The notes under the pieces are model-generated. The model was not told where the DNA came from and did no database searches. It was given only the letters and a program-made list of their open reading frames with translations. Source: Conidiobolus incongruus B7586 (lineage: Eukaryota; Entomophthoromycota; Entomophthoromycetes; Entomophthorales; Conidiobolaceae). From it: DNA of 32,102 nucleotides. Location of the stretch: assembly GCA_000697335.1 (NCBI GenBank), contig JNEM01013313.1, positions 1-32,102 of the forward strand. Direction: 5' to 3'. Positions 10,076 to 20,348 of this stretch are shown in pieces; position 1 is the stretch's first letter; each line of letters opens with the position of its first letter. Made by a program: the position numbers and the translations under genes.

Positions 10076-11053
10076 ATGAAGTTGTTTAATCTCCTTTATC
10101 TCTCCTTTATCGTTGCAAATACCATTCCTCAGCCAATATTCTCGACAGAAAATGATGAATTGGTGAGGTCTATAGAAGAAGGTATTCGAAATTATTTGGA
10201 GCAGAATAATTCCACCCAAAAGAGTTTGCCAATTATAATGAGTTTGCCAGTTGCAAATGTGGCTCCAGTCGCCAAAATGACTTCCGAAGCCGAAGCAAGA
10301 AATTTTGTCAAGTACGCAGGAGTTGCTTGGTGTGCGAAAGATAAGGTGTTGAATTGGACTTGCGACAACTGTAATGGATATGCCTCAGGCGCTAAAGAGG
10401 TAACCTATTTCTCAGATGACGATACAAAAACTGCAGGATATTTGGCTGTGAATCATGAACAACAACTACTTGTTTTGGGATATCGTGGCAGTGCAAACAT
10501 TGTCAATTGGTTATTAAATTTTGACATCAGACTTACTCCAGTTAACTTACCCGAACCCTATCAAAATGCAAAGATGCATAATGGTTTCAACAAAATGCTC
10601 AATGCCCTGCTCCCATCATCCACAGCTGCTCTCCAACAAGCATTAGAAAAATACCCGAACTACAAGGTTGTGTTCACAGGCCACAGCTTGGGAGCTGCAC
10701 TTGCCATGCTGACAGGGTATCAAATGGCAGAAAACGGTATTCTTCCCTGGGAAAAAGTCAATGTCATCACATATGGCCAACCTCGACTAGGAAATCCGGA
10801 CTTTGCAGCCTACTTGAACTCCAAGCCCTGGACATCCACCAGAGTTACTCCATACTCAGACTGGGTCACCGTTAGTCCAGGTATATCGATGGGATACGCT
10901 CACAATCAGTACAACATGCATATTAGCAAAGTCGGTGTTACTGTCGAATGTTCCATTTATGAAGAGGACGACAAATGCATTAATGACCATATTATCCTCA
11001 CTCGTGACGCTCACTTTCAATATTGGGATCAAAGAATGAATTCAAAATGCTAA
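10076..11053 (+). CDS. Secreted class-3 lipase (lipase 2)
   Basis: 325 residues from the ATG at 10076. The frame extends 13 codons upstream but only to a TTG, and starting at 10076 aligns MKLFNLLYLS with the MKLLNLLTLS signal peptide of lipase 1. Signal peptide about 1-16, variable linker to about 64, then the catalytic core. The triad is Ser204 in GHSLG, Asp262 in PYSDWV and His313 in RDAHFQYW. GYRGSANIVNW sits at the lid hinge (135-145). The elbow continues G-A-A rather than the G-G-A seen in the four other intact copies, and the residue after the catalytic Asp is Trp, not Ile. Cys 86, 96, 99, 292, 301 and 325 match the paralogues. It is the only plus-strand member, transcribed away from lipase 1 and towards the chitinase gene. 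Confidence 0.93.
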   Translation: MKLFNLLYLSFIVANTIPQPIFSTENDELVRSIEEGIRNYLEQNNSTQKSLPIIMSLPVANVAPVAKMTSEAEARNFVKYAGVAWCAKDKVLNWTCDNCNGYASGAKEVTYFSDDDTKTAGYLAVNHEQQLLVLGYRGSANIVNWLLNFDIRLTPVNLPEPYQNAKMHNGFNKMLNALLPSSTAALQQALEKYPNYKVVFTGHSLGAALAMLTGYQMAENGILPWEKVNVITYGQPRLGNPDFAAYLNSKPWTSTRVTPYSDWVTVSPGISMGYAHNQYNMHISKVGVTVECSIYEEDDKCINDHIILTRDAHFQYWDQRMNSKC

Positions 11054-11356
11054 ATTAATTTAATAATATATTTGTAATCTTTATTATCTCATGGTATTTA
11101 ATTATTCAAAATTGGCATATTTATCAAGATAATTTTGTTTATTAAATATATTTTGATAACTTTAGACTGAATTTTCAATATAAGCCCTTATATCCATAAT
11201 AATCCTTAAGTTGAATATATATTTTATTGAAAAAAATTTTAAAATAAAATGACCAATTTTTTGAAACTAATTTATTCAATAGTGAAAAACTTTAATAATT
11301 ATTATAATATATCTAATAAAAAACCAATTAATTAATAAATCCCTTCAAAAATAATT
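11054..11356. other. Convergent 3' spacer of lipase 2 and chitinase
   Basis: About 300 bp of AT-rich sequence shared by the 3' ends of two facing genes. It must hold both polyadenylation sites. No structured terminator or RNA is visible. Confidence 0.4.
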
Positions 11357-13867
11357 TTAAAATTTGATAGGATGCCAAATGCCAGAATTAGTTTGCAGTG
11401 ATGGAACGTCCATTATCCTGAGTTCCTTAACTCCATCAGCTACCACAGGAACCACCGGAGTTACGGGGGGTGCTTCAAGGATCACTGGAGTGTTGGAGGG
11501 TTCGATATTAGCTATAATAGCTTGTTGAGGTGGCGCGATGGATGTATTAGGATCCATTGCCATTCCAATGGGCTCTGATTGGGTGGCGACTTGAGATAGT
11601 GTGAATTGTTCGGTGCGTTGTTCGGGAGCTTGTTGGATAGGTTGTTCCGCTGGTGTCATGGTAATGGGATCTGATGCAATTGCTTCAGCTTGATCAACGG
11701 TTGCAGCTACTGGCTGTTTAATGGATTGTTCAGAGGGTATCATTGCAACAGGTTCTGCGGGAACAGTTTCCGCGATGGATTGTTGAGTTGCCTGCTCAGA
11801 TAGTGCCGTTGCAACCTGCTCAGCAGGTGCAGGTTGTGCTTGATTGACGGTATCAGATACAGGAAGTTGAATTGGTTGCTCAGCTGATGTAGAAGCAATG
11901 GACTCTACAGGAGCAGCTTCAGGTTCTTTGATAGCATTAATTACAGGCTGCTGCTCCTGAACTTTATCTGATTCCTCAGGTTGAGATCCTGATACATCAG
12001 CTACCTCTTGGAGTTGTTCTTCCTCATTAGTTTCCTCCTGAACTTGGGCAGCTCTATCCAAATCGACAAATTGAACTCCAGCCAACATAGCATCAATTGT
12101 CTTAAATGACTCGACATAATTGACACCTTCTTTGGATTGTTTCTTAGCTTCTTCGTATTTTTCAAGGTTCCATTCCTTATCAATGAAATTGACAACGAAT
12201 TTCACGCTCATGTAACTATTGACGGGTCTCGTGGGAACGAGACCAAGTTCGTTGGTGCGGTCAGGGTAGTTCGATCTGATTTCGAGCGTCTTTTTGGAAA
12301 CTTTGGGTGCTCCAAAAGTGGTGGAAAGGAAGTGAAGATTGTCAGGATGGGGTAAGCTGATCTTCCAGTTCAAAGAAATTGGGTCAGCTGTCTTGGAACG
12401 AATACGAACTGAGAACGATGTAACAGGAGATGCTGGATTAAGTGGAAGTGGCACCATATCGATATCGTATAAAGCTTCACCTTCCTCAAGTTGGGGCTCG
12501 TTCGCTTCTTCCTCTTCTTCCGCTTCCATAGCACATGGTGATCCCATTTCAAGTCCTTTAGCGCTGCAAGTGCCTCCTACAGGACATGATTTAGCTTTCC
12601 ATTTACCTTCATAGCATACCATATAACCAGATGTACCACAAGCGAGAACTTTCTTAGAACAATTAGATCCTTCCTCAGGAATTTCTTCAGTTTCAATCAA
12701 GTTTTTGAGATCGAGACGCCCTTCACTATCAAGAATTTCTTGAGGTTTTACAGGCTGAGTAGCTGATTGGGCTGGTGGAGCACCGAGAGCACCTGGGGAC
12801 TTGAGCCAAGATCCCACAACTTCAGAAAATTTGAATTTGTGCTCACCTACTTGATTGCCGTCAGCTTGACTCACATCCCATACCATTACACCTCCGAAGT
12901 TTTTGTAGGTCTGACTGATGTTCTTAACAATGGGGTACAAGGTCTTCAAATCGACATATCCCAAATTGGCAGCTGATGGGGAGCCTGGAACACCGAGAAG
13001 TACTTTGACATTTGGATTGATCGCCTTAGTCTCTGACCAATTTTCCCACTCCGCAAAGTTAAAAGCCCAAGGGTTATTAAAGTTTTGAACTCCACAGAAA
13101 TTGTTATAGTACTGAACGAAAACGTAATCGAACCAAGCTTCGTCCAACACCTTTCCGAAATAGACGTCTGGAAATGTACATTGTGGGGCGCCAGTAATCA
13201 AGTAAGACTTTTCATTCTTCGCGAAGAGTGATCTCAGCTCTTTGATCATTTCGGTGTATCCAACAGATGATCCACCTTCAATATCCAAGTCGATGCCATC
13301 CAAATTCGCTTCGCCGAATGGTCTATACTCGCTCTCACCGCCTAAGAACATGTTCCAAAGGGTTTTGGCGAACATGCTACCGTGTTCGGGCTTATGAAAA
13401 CCGTAAGACCCTGCACTTCCGCCTAACGATAGTAACACCTTTTTACCCTTAGTTTGGCACTTCTGAATATGCTGACCAATCTTGGGACAGCTTAGTAAGT
13501 TTGGATATTCCTCAAATGTCGTATTACAATGGTAAGAAAGATTGATTTCCGGCGGCTTGTTAGTACCCGCATTGAACACGTGCAAGAATGACAACACTAC
13601 AATATCTGCAGTTTCCTCCTCACAATATACGTCCAAAGGCTTTTCCCACTCGGTTGGCGAGTTGGGATGACTTGCGCCATAGCTATTCTGACCCCAGTAA
13701 GCTACATACCTGTATGGTGTCGTCACACCGTTCCCATTAGTTTCTGAGCTAGCAGTCTCCGTTTTTTCCGTGGATTCTTCGCTCTTTTCACCTACAAGAC
13801 TGTTTAAAAACAATAAAGTTAATGGAATCCATTTATGATAATGACGTAATGGATTCAATATAATCAT
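11357..13867 (-). CDS. Secreted GH18 chitinase with CBM19-like module and long repetitive tail
   Basis: 836 residues from the ATG at 13865-13867; a GTG one codon earlier is ignored. Signal/anchor segment at about 13-25, then a short Ser/Thr/Glu linker. The GH18 class III (CTS1/hevamine-like) barrel spans about 52-355: YVAYWGQN near the start, SLGGS at 147-151, the catalytic DGIDLDIE with Glu197, QYYNN (Tyr254 as the assisting residue) and MVWDVS near the barrel end. A six-Cys CBM19-like chitin-binding module lies at about 400-447 (Cys 403, 410, 418, 428, 434, 445). A run of Glu and a beta-rich domain at about 480-565 follow, similar in style to the C-terminal domain of some Mucoromycota chitinases. 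The tail (about 600-815) is rich in Gln, Pro, Ala and Glu with degenerate AEQ/SEQ repeats. It cleaves chitin outside the cell or at the wall. Confidence 0.93.
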   Translation of the reverse strand: MIILNPLRHYHKWIPLTLLFLNSLVGEKSEESTEKTETASSETNGNGVTTPYRYVAYWGQNSYGASHPNSPTEWEKPLDVYCEEETADIVVLSFLHVFNAGTNKPPEINLSYHCNTTFEEYPNLLSCPKIGQHIQKCQTKGKKVLLSLGGSAGSYGFHKPEHGSMFAKTLWNMFLGGESEYRPFGEANLDGIDLDIEGGSSVGYTEMIKELRSLFAKNEKSYLITGAPQCTFPDVYFGKVLDEAWFDYVFVQYYNNFCGVQNFNNPWAFNFAEWENWSETKAINPNVKVLLGVPGSPSAANLGYVDLKTLYPIVKNISQTYKNFGGVMVWDVSQADGNQVGEHKFKFSEVVGSWLKSPGALGAPPAQSATQPVKPQEILDSEGRLDLKNLIETEEIPEEGSNCSKKVLACGTSGYMVCYEGKWKAKSCPVGGTCSAKGLEMGSPCAMEAEEEEEANEPQLEEGEALYDIDMVPLPLNPASPVTSFSVRIRSKTADPISLNWKISLPHPDNLHFLSTTFGAPKVSKKTLEIRSNYPDRTNELGLVPTRPVNSYMSVKFVVNFIDKEWNLEKYEEAKKQSKEGVNYVESFKTIDAMLAGVQFVDLDRAAQVQEETNEEEQLQEVADVSGSQPEESDKVQEQQPVINAIKEPEAAPVESIASTSAEQPIQLPVSDTVNQAQPAPAEQVATALSEQATQQSIAETVPAEPVAMIPSEQSIKQPVAATVDQAEAIASDPITMTPAEQPIQQAPEQRTEQFTLSQVATQSEPIGMAMDPNTSIAPPQQAIIANIEPSNTPVILEAPPVTPVVPVVADGVKELRIMDVPSLQTNSGIWHPIKF

Positions 13868-15807
13868 CACAATGAATTATTATTTACAGTTTAAATATGA
13901 CAAAATATCTATGGTAATAATATAAAAAATGAATTAATTACAAAAATGATTTAATGTAAAATGATAAAAAATTATTAACAAAAATGAAAAAAACTTTAGA
14001 TTGAATTGAAGCTTTTGAGTGTTTAAGTATTCAACCTAGTTCAATTTCACCAGTAACAAACGAGTGATATGAAACGATTAAACGTAGACTACAAACCAGC
14101 GACCACGTCTTCACACTCATATCGCCCAGGTTTTATCTTGGATTTTGATATAGTTTGTAAACTCATTTGAAACCCACTAAATTTTCATCAACCTAATTTT
14201 CAAATTATTCACCAGAAACTAGTTTGATATCTAAATTTGAGTTTTTAAGGGAAATTGAAATTCGGAAATTTTGTTTCTTAAGATTTAGTGTATTAAATAT
14301 TATGATTTGAATTAATTTTATTAAAATTATTATTATTTACAAAATTAATATTTTGTCAAATTTACAACTGTTTATTTTTTTCAATAAATTCTCATTATGT
14401 TGATATTTGATAATTGACAAACCATATACAGATCAGCGAGAAATTCATATGATAAATTTGTTACATTTCATACTTGAAAGAGTGTACACTTGAATCCTTC
14501 AAATATATTTTTGGTTAATAATATTTTTTATTTTTAATTACGGTGAGATAGCTGTTTAAATTAAACTTCTCTATTCTTATTTTTAAACCAACAATGCTTT
14601 AATCCAACTATAAATATATTTTGTTGGGAGTTTATTTAAAGATTTAATATAATAAATAAAGAACAAATAACTTTTCAATTACATATAAATACTAATAATA
14701 TAAATGATGAATTAAAACCTATTCGATAATATTGAACTATATCCATCTTTAACAATATATTGTATCTTAATATTTTTTTATCTTAATTGTTTTTTGAAAT
14801 TTCGATAATATGAAATAATTAACTTGGAAGTGTTCAAAATATATTTTTTTTTCAGTTTGGTATCAAACTTCTTTAATATTCAATTCAAGGTAATGGATAC
14901 AAAAAAGGATATAATATAAAATTACTAAGTAATATGATATCATAAGGGCCAATGCATAATAATATATAGGATTTTATGTAAAATTCCATTATTTATATAT
15001 AATAAAATTCCTTTTTGTAAAATTTTACAAATTGAATGACACTAAGGATATAAATACTGAAATTTATGAATTAATAATAGATTTATATAATATCACAATA
15101 AATACTTATATTCGGTGTATAAAAGAATGTATTCTATTTAACATTAAAATTATATAAAAATTAGATACTCATTTTTGACAACACTAGTTGAACTTCTTTA
15201 GGATAAATGATAAAATATCCAGTAATTTTTATTCATGAAATTATAATTATTGTGCAGAATCTTGATTTTATATTGGAATTATAAAAATGCTTACTACAAC
15301 AAATCATTTCGGATACAAATGAATTGGGAATACTACCCTATATAAAAGAATACTGTTTTATAAATGAACAGTGACTTCAACATCTATAAGTATATATCTT
15401 AATATTTTTACAAACCTCACCAATAGTTATCTATATGGCAAACACCTTGAACTTATAATTTAAAATCGAAACCTACTGATCTAATCGATTTAATAATCCA
15501 GCTCTATAAACTAACCATTATATAAATTTCTTTAATTTTAAACATTCTTATAGATTAAAGTTGATTTTACTTCAGAAAAATTACCTAATCTTCCATGATC
15601 ATCTGGTACACAATATATGTATCAATTTGATATTAAATTATTTCTTGATTGCCAATATCAATCCAAAGAATTAAATATTTGTTTTTCATTTATTATCACC
15701 TTTCATTTATATATGCCTATATTTATATATAAATATAAAATAGATAATCACTTTAATATATGTTATTATAAATATTTTAATCAATCCTCTTATTTAAAGA
15801 CTTAAAA
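13868..15807. other. Spacer upstream of chitinase
   Basis: Contains the chitinase promoter. A less AT-rich patch at about 14000-14170 includes a GATATGA / TCATATC inverted pair (14066-14072 and 14117-14123), roughly 200-255 bp upstream of the chitinase start, which could be a regulator-binding arrangement. From 14200 to 15800 I see only AT-rich sequence; the short open frames near 15617 are low-complexity Tyr/Ile/Phe-rich noise. Confidence 0.4.
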
Positions 15808-16768
15808 TTAGCATTTAGTATCCATTTATAAATCACAATTTTGATAATGCGAGTCAATACTTGAAAACAAAGCATTGGAATCGTATTTATCTTCAATAAA
15901 ATAAATTGAAGAAATTGTAGCTTGCTCATTAATGTTGAAATGGATATTGTTTTCTTCACAATAATATTCAAATATCCCTCTAAGCAATACGGGTAATATC
16001 TGCACTAGATATCACTCTGATCATCGTCCAAGCTTTGGAGTCGAGATATTCCGCAAATTTAGGATTATATATACCATTCTGGCCATTTGTAATAACATAG
16101 ATTTTGTCCCAACTACCATATTAAACTTCACTAATCTGAATGCAAAGAGGGTTGCAATAGTGCCTTCTGCACCATGGCTAGCGAAAATTACCATAAGGTT
16201 AGGTTACGTTACCGAAGCCACCCACAATGCATTCCAAGATTGTTGCAACAAGCAATTTACTATACTATCAGATCCTTTAAGAATTTAATCATCTCTCAGT
16301 TCCTCAAAGTCCAGTATGGAAAAAGAATAGATTGAACTTGTAGATCAAATCCATAGTATTGTTAGATCTCAGTTATACCATCACTGTGAATTTTTTATCC
16401 GAATTCACTGCCAAACACCCTGCCGTGCTGGATCTGCCATCGGAGAAGTAGGCTATTTCGCTGGAGCATGAGGTAAATCCCTTAGAATTGATCAGCTCCA
16501 GTTCATTAAGTTGTACCTGGAGCAAAACGCAGTATTTGTATAGCTAATCAAATTCCTCGCTTCAGTCTCTGTTGTCATCTTAGCTATTGGATTTACTGAA
16601 AATTGTAAATTAAGCCTGCATAGATTTATCATTAATATTAAAAGATCCTTGTCTTTTGTATCTTTTTCTTTAAATGCAAATATTTGTTTTCGTAGTTTCT
16701 ATTTCATTCAAAAGCTCAGAAATTGAAGTACAAGCTTCCAAAGCTCAACAAATATAGAACAATTTCAT
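15808..16768 (-). pseudogene. Class-3 lipase pseudogene (lipase psi)
   Basis: 961 bp, the same length as the intact lipases, alignable from start to stop but with several in-frame stops and at least two changes of frame. Recognisable parts in order: an MKLFYIC signal-peptide start at 16768; KMTTETEARNLISY; EIAYFSDGRSSTAG; HGAEGTIATLFAFRL; NPKFAEYLDSKAWT; ENNIHFN; and a terminal MDTKC. At the nucleophile elbow the usual T-G-H-S-L-G reads A-S-H-G-A-E, so the catalytic Ser is replaced by Gly. The Asp and His positions still look conserved. The mix of substitutions and indels is ordinary pseudogene decay, unlike the transition-only decay of the repeats. The motifs fit the lipase 3-5 subgroup better than lipases 1-2. 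Confidence 0.88.
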
Positions 16769-19326
16769 TATACTCAATTAAAATTTTAAATCAATATAAG
16801 TAAAACTGATTAATTGACTTGATACGTACCCAATAAAAATGAAATTAAGGAATATAAAAATGCTAAATCCATTTATGTAATCGAGCTTATTAATAATGTT
16901 TCAGTAAATTGGGTATAATTTAACGATCCTATACAGAAATGTGAATAATAATTTTAAATATTAGACAACAATAAAGAGTACTTATATAAATATTTGTCGA
17001 AATATTTTATTACTTGTTCATATATTATTTTCCCATAGATACAATTTCAATTTTGATTATACAGGATTTGATGATAGAATATGGCAATTTCTATATAATA
17101 AAGCTATCATATAGTATGAATTTGGATATAATGATGAAATATTGATCAATTTACATATTAGTAGATTCAATTCTAAAAATCATTATTTAAAAACTGACTG
17201 AAAAAATAATTTCAAAATGGCTTTTATAGATACAATGATTAAATTCCCTTTTTATTTTAATATGCTGTATAACTCACTTAATTTTTATAATGGTTTTGAA
17301 TTCTTGGATAAGGATTACATTATTTTAATGATTGCAATTGATATTCAGATTTTGTAAAGTATCTTCAATATTTAATTAAATATTTGTAATTATATCTGTA
17401 TTTCATAGCACATTCAGCTAAATGTCATTTACTCAAAGATAAGAAAATCTATATAAGTATAGAAAATCAGGCTAATTGAATTTCAAAGTTTCATATTTGG
17501 TTATTTTTAAATGATCACTTACTAAAAATATTATTATATTCACTTTTATTATTGTTATTTTCAGAAATTTTGAGTGATTAATTCTCTTACCTTAGGTTAA
17601 TCAATTATGAAGCTTGGATTGAGTTTATTGGATAATCCGATGCATTATTGTAGTGTTATCATATGGCTCAACTTTATTTTTCTATATATTAAGAAATTTT
17701 TGAATCAACAACTCCAAAATTGATATTTTCTGAATTCACTTAGTTAATTGCGTAATTTAATTCCTTTAACAATTTATCAACTACCTCTAAGATCCGCCAA
17801 TGAGGAACTGAAAAATTCACTACGAGGTCATCGCATTGATGTGTAAGGATTCCCCAACTCATTAATAGGCACACGTGCATTATCTAACAATTGCCTCCCG
17901 TAGTTAAACAAGTTTCTCCCTAGCTAACCATCGCACATAAAGAGGCAAGCGCTAGTCCAAATACTGATGTCTCTGAAGACTCTAATAGGAGAACTCCCTT
18001 GAGCATTGCAGGAGGGAAAAGAAAACGTAACATTACCATTGTAATAATCAATTAATCTAAATAAAGTACTATAACTTTCAGGAAACCATTTTATTAGTTC
18101 TTGGATTTTTTTAATGGAATGACCAGAATAGCTCATCTAACTATTCTGATCTGTTCTCTTATACTTTCTTGTCCTGTAGTAATTGTTTTATTTATCTTGA
18201 ATTGTTTTGGGGATCTCTATATGTTCCAAATATAACCCTGTTTTAGGTAATTTCACGCTGACTCTTGACACAATTATCGCTTGTTTAATATCCAAGGTAA
18301 TTTCAATTGTATTTGTTTTTATTTTACTGCCTAGATTCAAAATTAAATGAGATACTAAATGATTTCAAATTTGAGAAAATCTATAAAAAATATGGCTAAA
18401 TCCGATGATAAAGGTTCAAAATGAATTGAAATGACAAATTTCAAAAATAAAATTGATTATTTTACTCTGTGGATATAAATTGATATTGCTAAATATCAAA
18501 CTATTAAAAATTAGCTATATTTTCAAATTGATATTTCGTTGTAAAATTAAAATATTAGGAAATTCATGCGAAATTGAAGAAAATTGGAGAAATTGAATTC
18601 AAATGTAAAATGGATATGGTGAGTTTATTCTTTTGGTAAATTTGTAAAAAATATCTAAACACCTATCATATTATGAGTAACTTAAGAGTTAGTATAAATT
18701 AAATTATATTGACTTAGTAAATGATATTTTAATTCTGAATTGATATACTCCAGTAAAAGATTTGAAAATAATTGAAAATGGTGAAATATTCTATTCATTA
18801 GAAAATGGAAGTAATAATATTTTTAAAATGAAAATGAGTATTATTACATCTCATTAAAATACCTATGTATGAAAATATATTCGAAATATTAAAAAATTTT
18901 GATTTTTTATTGAGCATCAATTATATTTATGATTTAATCCTTAACAATATAATCTGATTGATTCTAAAATATTATGATCAATTAATAACCTAAAAGTTAT
19001 TTAGATTATCTATTTGTCAATCAAAATATTGTGATAATTGCTTAACTTATAGCTTTGATTTTTATTGAAATATTTTCTTCCACTTCTATATATAACCTAG
19101 TAAGGGGATCGGTAATATAAAACAAATCTTATGAGTATCTACAACAGTTAATTATCGCTATATTTAACATTCCTGATATTACTAAACAAATGATATAATA
19201 TTTATATTGTTACAAGGGAATCATATTAGTTTATTATTTATTAATTGTTTGAATCTTTTCTATTCTATTAAATTTTCCTAAATTGCTAAATGTATATAAA
19301 TAATGATTTATTCTATAAAGATTATA
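16769..19326. other. Spacer between the lipase pseudogene and lipase 3
   Basis: About 2.5 kb with no intact gene. The only notable content is the decayed coding-like patch at 17750-18136. A 38-codon plus-strand frame starting with an ATG near 17607 and having one hydrophobic stretch is too weak to call. The rest is AT-rich. Confidence 0.4.
17750..18136 (-). pseudogene. Decayed gene fragment, possibly from a membrane receptor
   Basis: On the minus strand a 70-codon frame runs from an ATG at 18136 to a stop at 17924. The same frame stays protein-like beyond that stop to about 17770, with one further stop, so a gene relic is likelier than chance. The segment CNAQGSSPIRVFRDISIWTS loosely recalls the C-x-x-Q-G-F-L-I plus Trp-Thr-Ser pattern at the start of helix 3 in fungal cAMP-receptor-like proteins. 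That comparison is weak. No start-to-end family match can be made, and the piece is GC-richer than its surroundings. Confidence 0.25.
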
Positions 19327-20304
19327 CTAGCAATATATATTCATTGTCAAATTCCAATAGTTAAAATGGGCATCAACGCTAGGAATCCAAAAATCGTCAA
19401 TACATTTGTCATCTTCCTGATAAATGGAGCATTTAATAGTTTGTCCATTGCTATTAATATGCATATTATGCTGATTATGATAGTATCCCATTTTCAATGG
19501 TGGTAAATTAGGTATAATATCAGCATACGATGTTACACGGGTATATGTCCAGGGTTTAGAGTTAAGATATTCTGCAAATTTGATATTGCCTACACGGGGT
19601 TGACCATAAGTAATAACATTGATCTTATCCCAATTAATTATTTTAGCTTCAGCTAATCTGAAAGCAATAATCTCTGCAATAGCACCGCCAGAGCTAAAAC
19701 CAGTAAAAACTAGTTTATAATTTGGATACTTGTCCAAAGCTTCTTTGATAGATTTTTCCGATTGTGATAATAACGATTTAGCCAAATTGTTAAATCCTTC
19801 GTGAATTTGAGCATCCGAGTAATTTCCTGAAAGTCCAGCACCTGTGAGTGATAGATCCAAATTCGACATCCAGTTCAAAAAGCCAGTAGTTCCCCGATAT
19901 GATATAACAATAAGCTTTTTGTCCCGATTAACTGTCAAATATCCAACGGTGTTCAATAAGGAATTTGAAAAATACTTTACTTCACTAGAGCCTGTGGTAT
20001 ATCCATTACAGTTGTTGCAGCTCCAGTTTATTAACCTGTCCTTAGCGCAATAAGAGGCGCCTGCATAGTTAATGAAATTCCTTGCTTCAACTTCGGTTGT
20101 CATTTTTGAAGTTGGGGCCACTGTTGATTTATACTCATAATCGAATAGTAATATATCATCTGAATCAAATTGGTCTTTGAATTTTTCGATTGTTTGATTG
20201 GGAGAATTAATCATTTCGGCATTCTCAGTTAGATTGATATAATTAAAAATTAATGATCCAGCTACCAGAGTTAAGAGAATATAGTGAAATTCTATATTAA
20301 TCAT
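19327..20304 (-). CDS. Secreted class-3 lipase with a GFSSG elbow (lipase 3)
   Basis: 325 residues. A hydrophobic signal segment lies at about 8-20, less canonical than in lipases 1 and 2. The triad is Ser204, Asp262 in SYADII and His313 in VDAHFNYW. The elbow reads T-G-F-S-S-G instead of the usual G-H-S-L-G: Phe replaces the His before the nucleophile, and Ser follows it. The general G-x-S-x-G pattern is kept, so activity is likely but specificity may differ. Lid hinge SYRGTTGFLNW at 135-145. All six family Cys are present (86, 96, 99, 292, 301, 325). Two stretches of its DNA are nearly identical to lipase 4 while the DNA between them is not. A TATATAAG lies about 40 bp upstream. Confidence 0.92.
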   Translation of the reverse strand: MINIEFHYILLTLVAGSLIFNYINLTENAEMINSPNQTIEKFKDQFDSDDILLFDYEYKSTVAPTSKMTTEVEARNFINYAGASYCAKDRLINWSCNNCNGYTTGSSEVKYFSNSLLNTVGYLTVNRDKKLIVISYRGTTGFLNWMSNLDLSLTGAGLSGNYSDAQIHEGFNNLAKSLLSQSEKSIKEALDKYPNYKLVFTGFSSGGAIAEIIAFRLAEAKIINWDKINVITYGQPRVGNIKFAEYLNSKPWTYTRVTSYADIIPNLPPLKMGYYHNQHNMHINSNGQTIKCSIYQEDDKCIDDFWIPSVDAHFNYWNLTMNIYC

Positions 20305-20340
20305 ATTGAATTTAATTGATGAAAACTGTTATTTCGCCAG

Positions 20341-20348
20341 CTTATATA
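20341..20348 (-). promoter_or_regulatory. TATA box of lipase 3
   Basis: TATATAAG on the minus strand, 37-44 bp before the lipase 3 ATG. It sits in a short stretch of less AT-rich sequence, which makes it more credible than most matches here. Confidence 0.45.

Noticed and set aside
12001-13452. Several open frames of 60-91 codons on both strands inside the chitinase gene
   Set aside because: They are shadows of the 836-codon chitinase frame and show no family features of their own.
13868-13870. GTG as the chitinase start
   Set aside because: The next codon is ATG, and nuclear fungal genes rarely start at GTG.
14000-14170. Short coding-like patch upstream of the chitinase
   Set aside because: Open stretches are under 20 codons in every frame; a promoter-proximal regulatory region is the simpler reading.
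15617-15971. Two open frames near the end of the lipase pseudogene
   Set aside because: One is AT-rich noise; the other is an alternative frame over the pseudogene's C-terminal end, whose lipase-like reading lies in a different frame.
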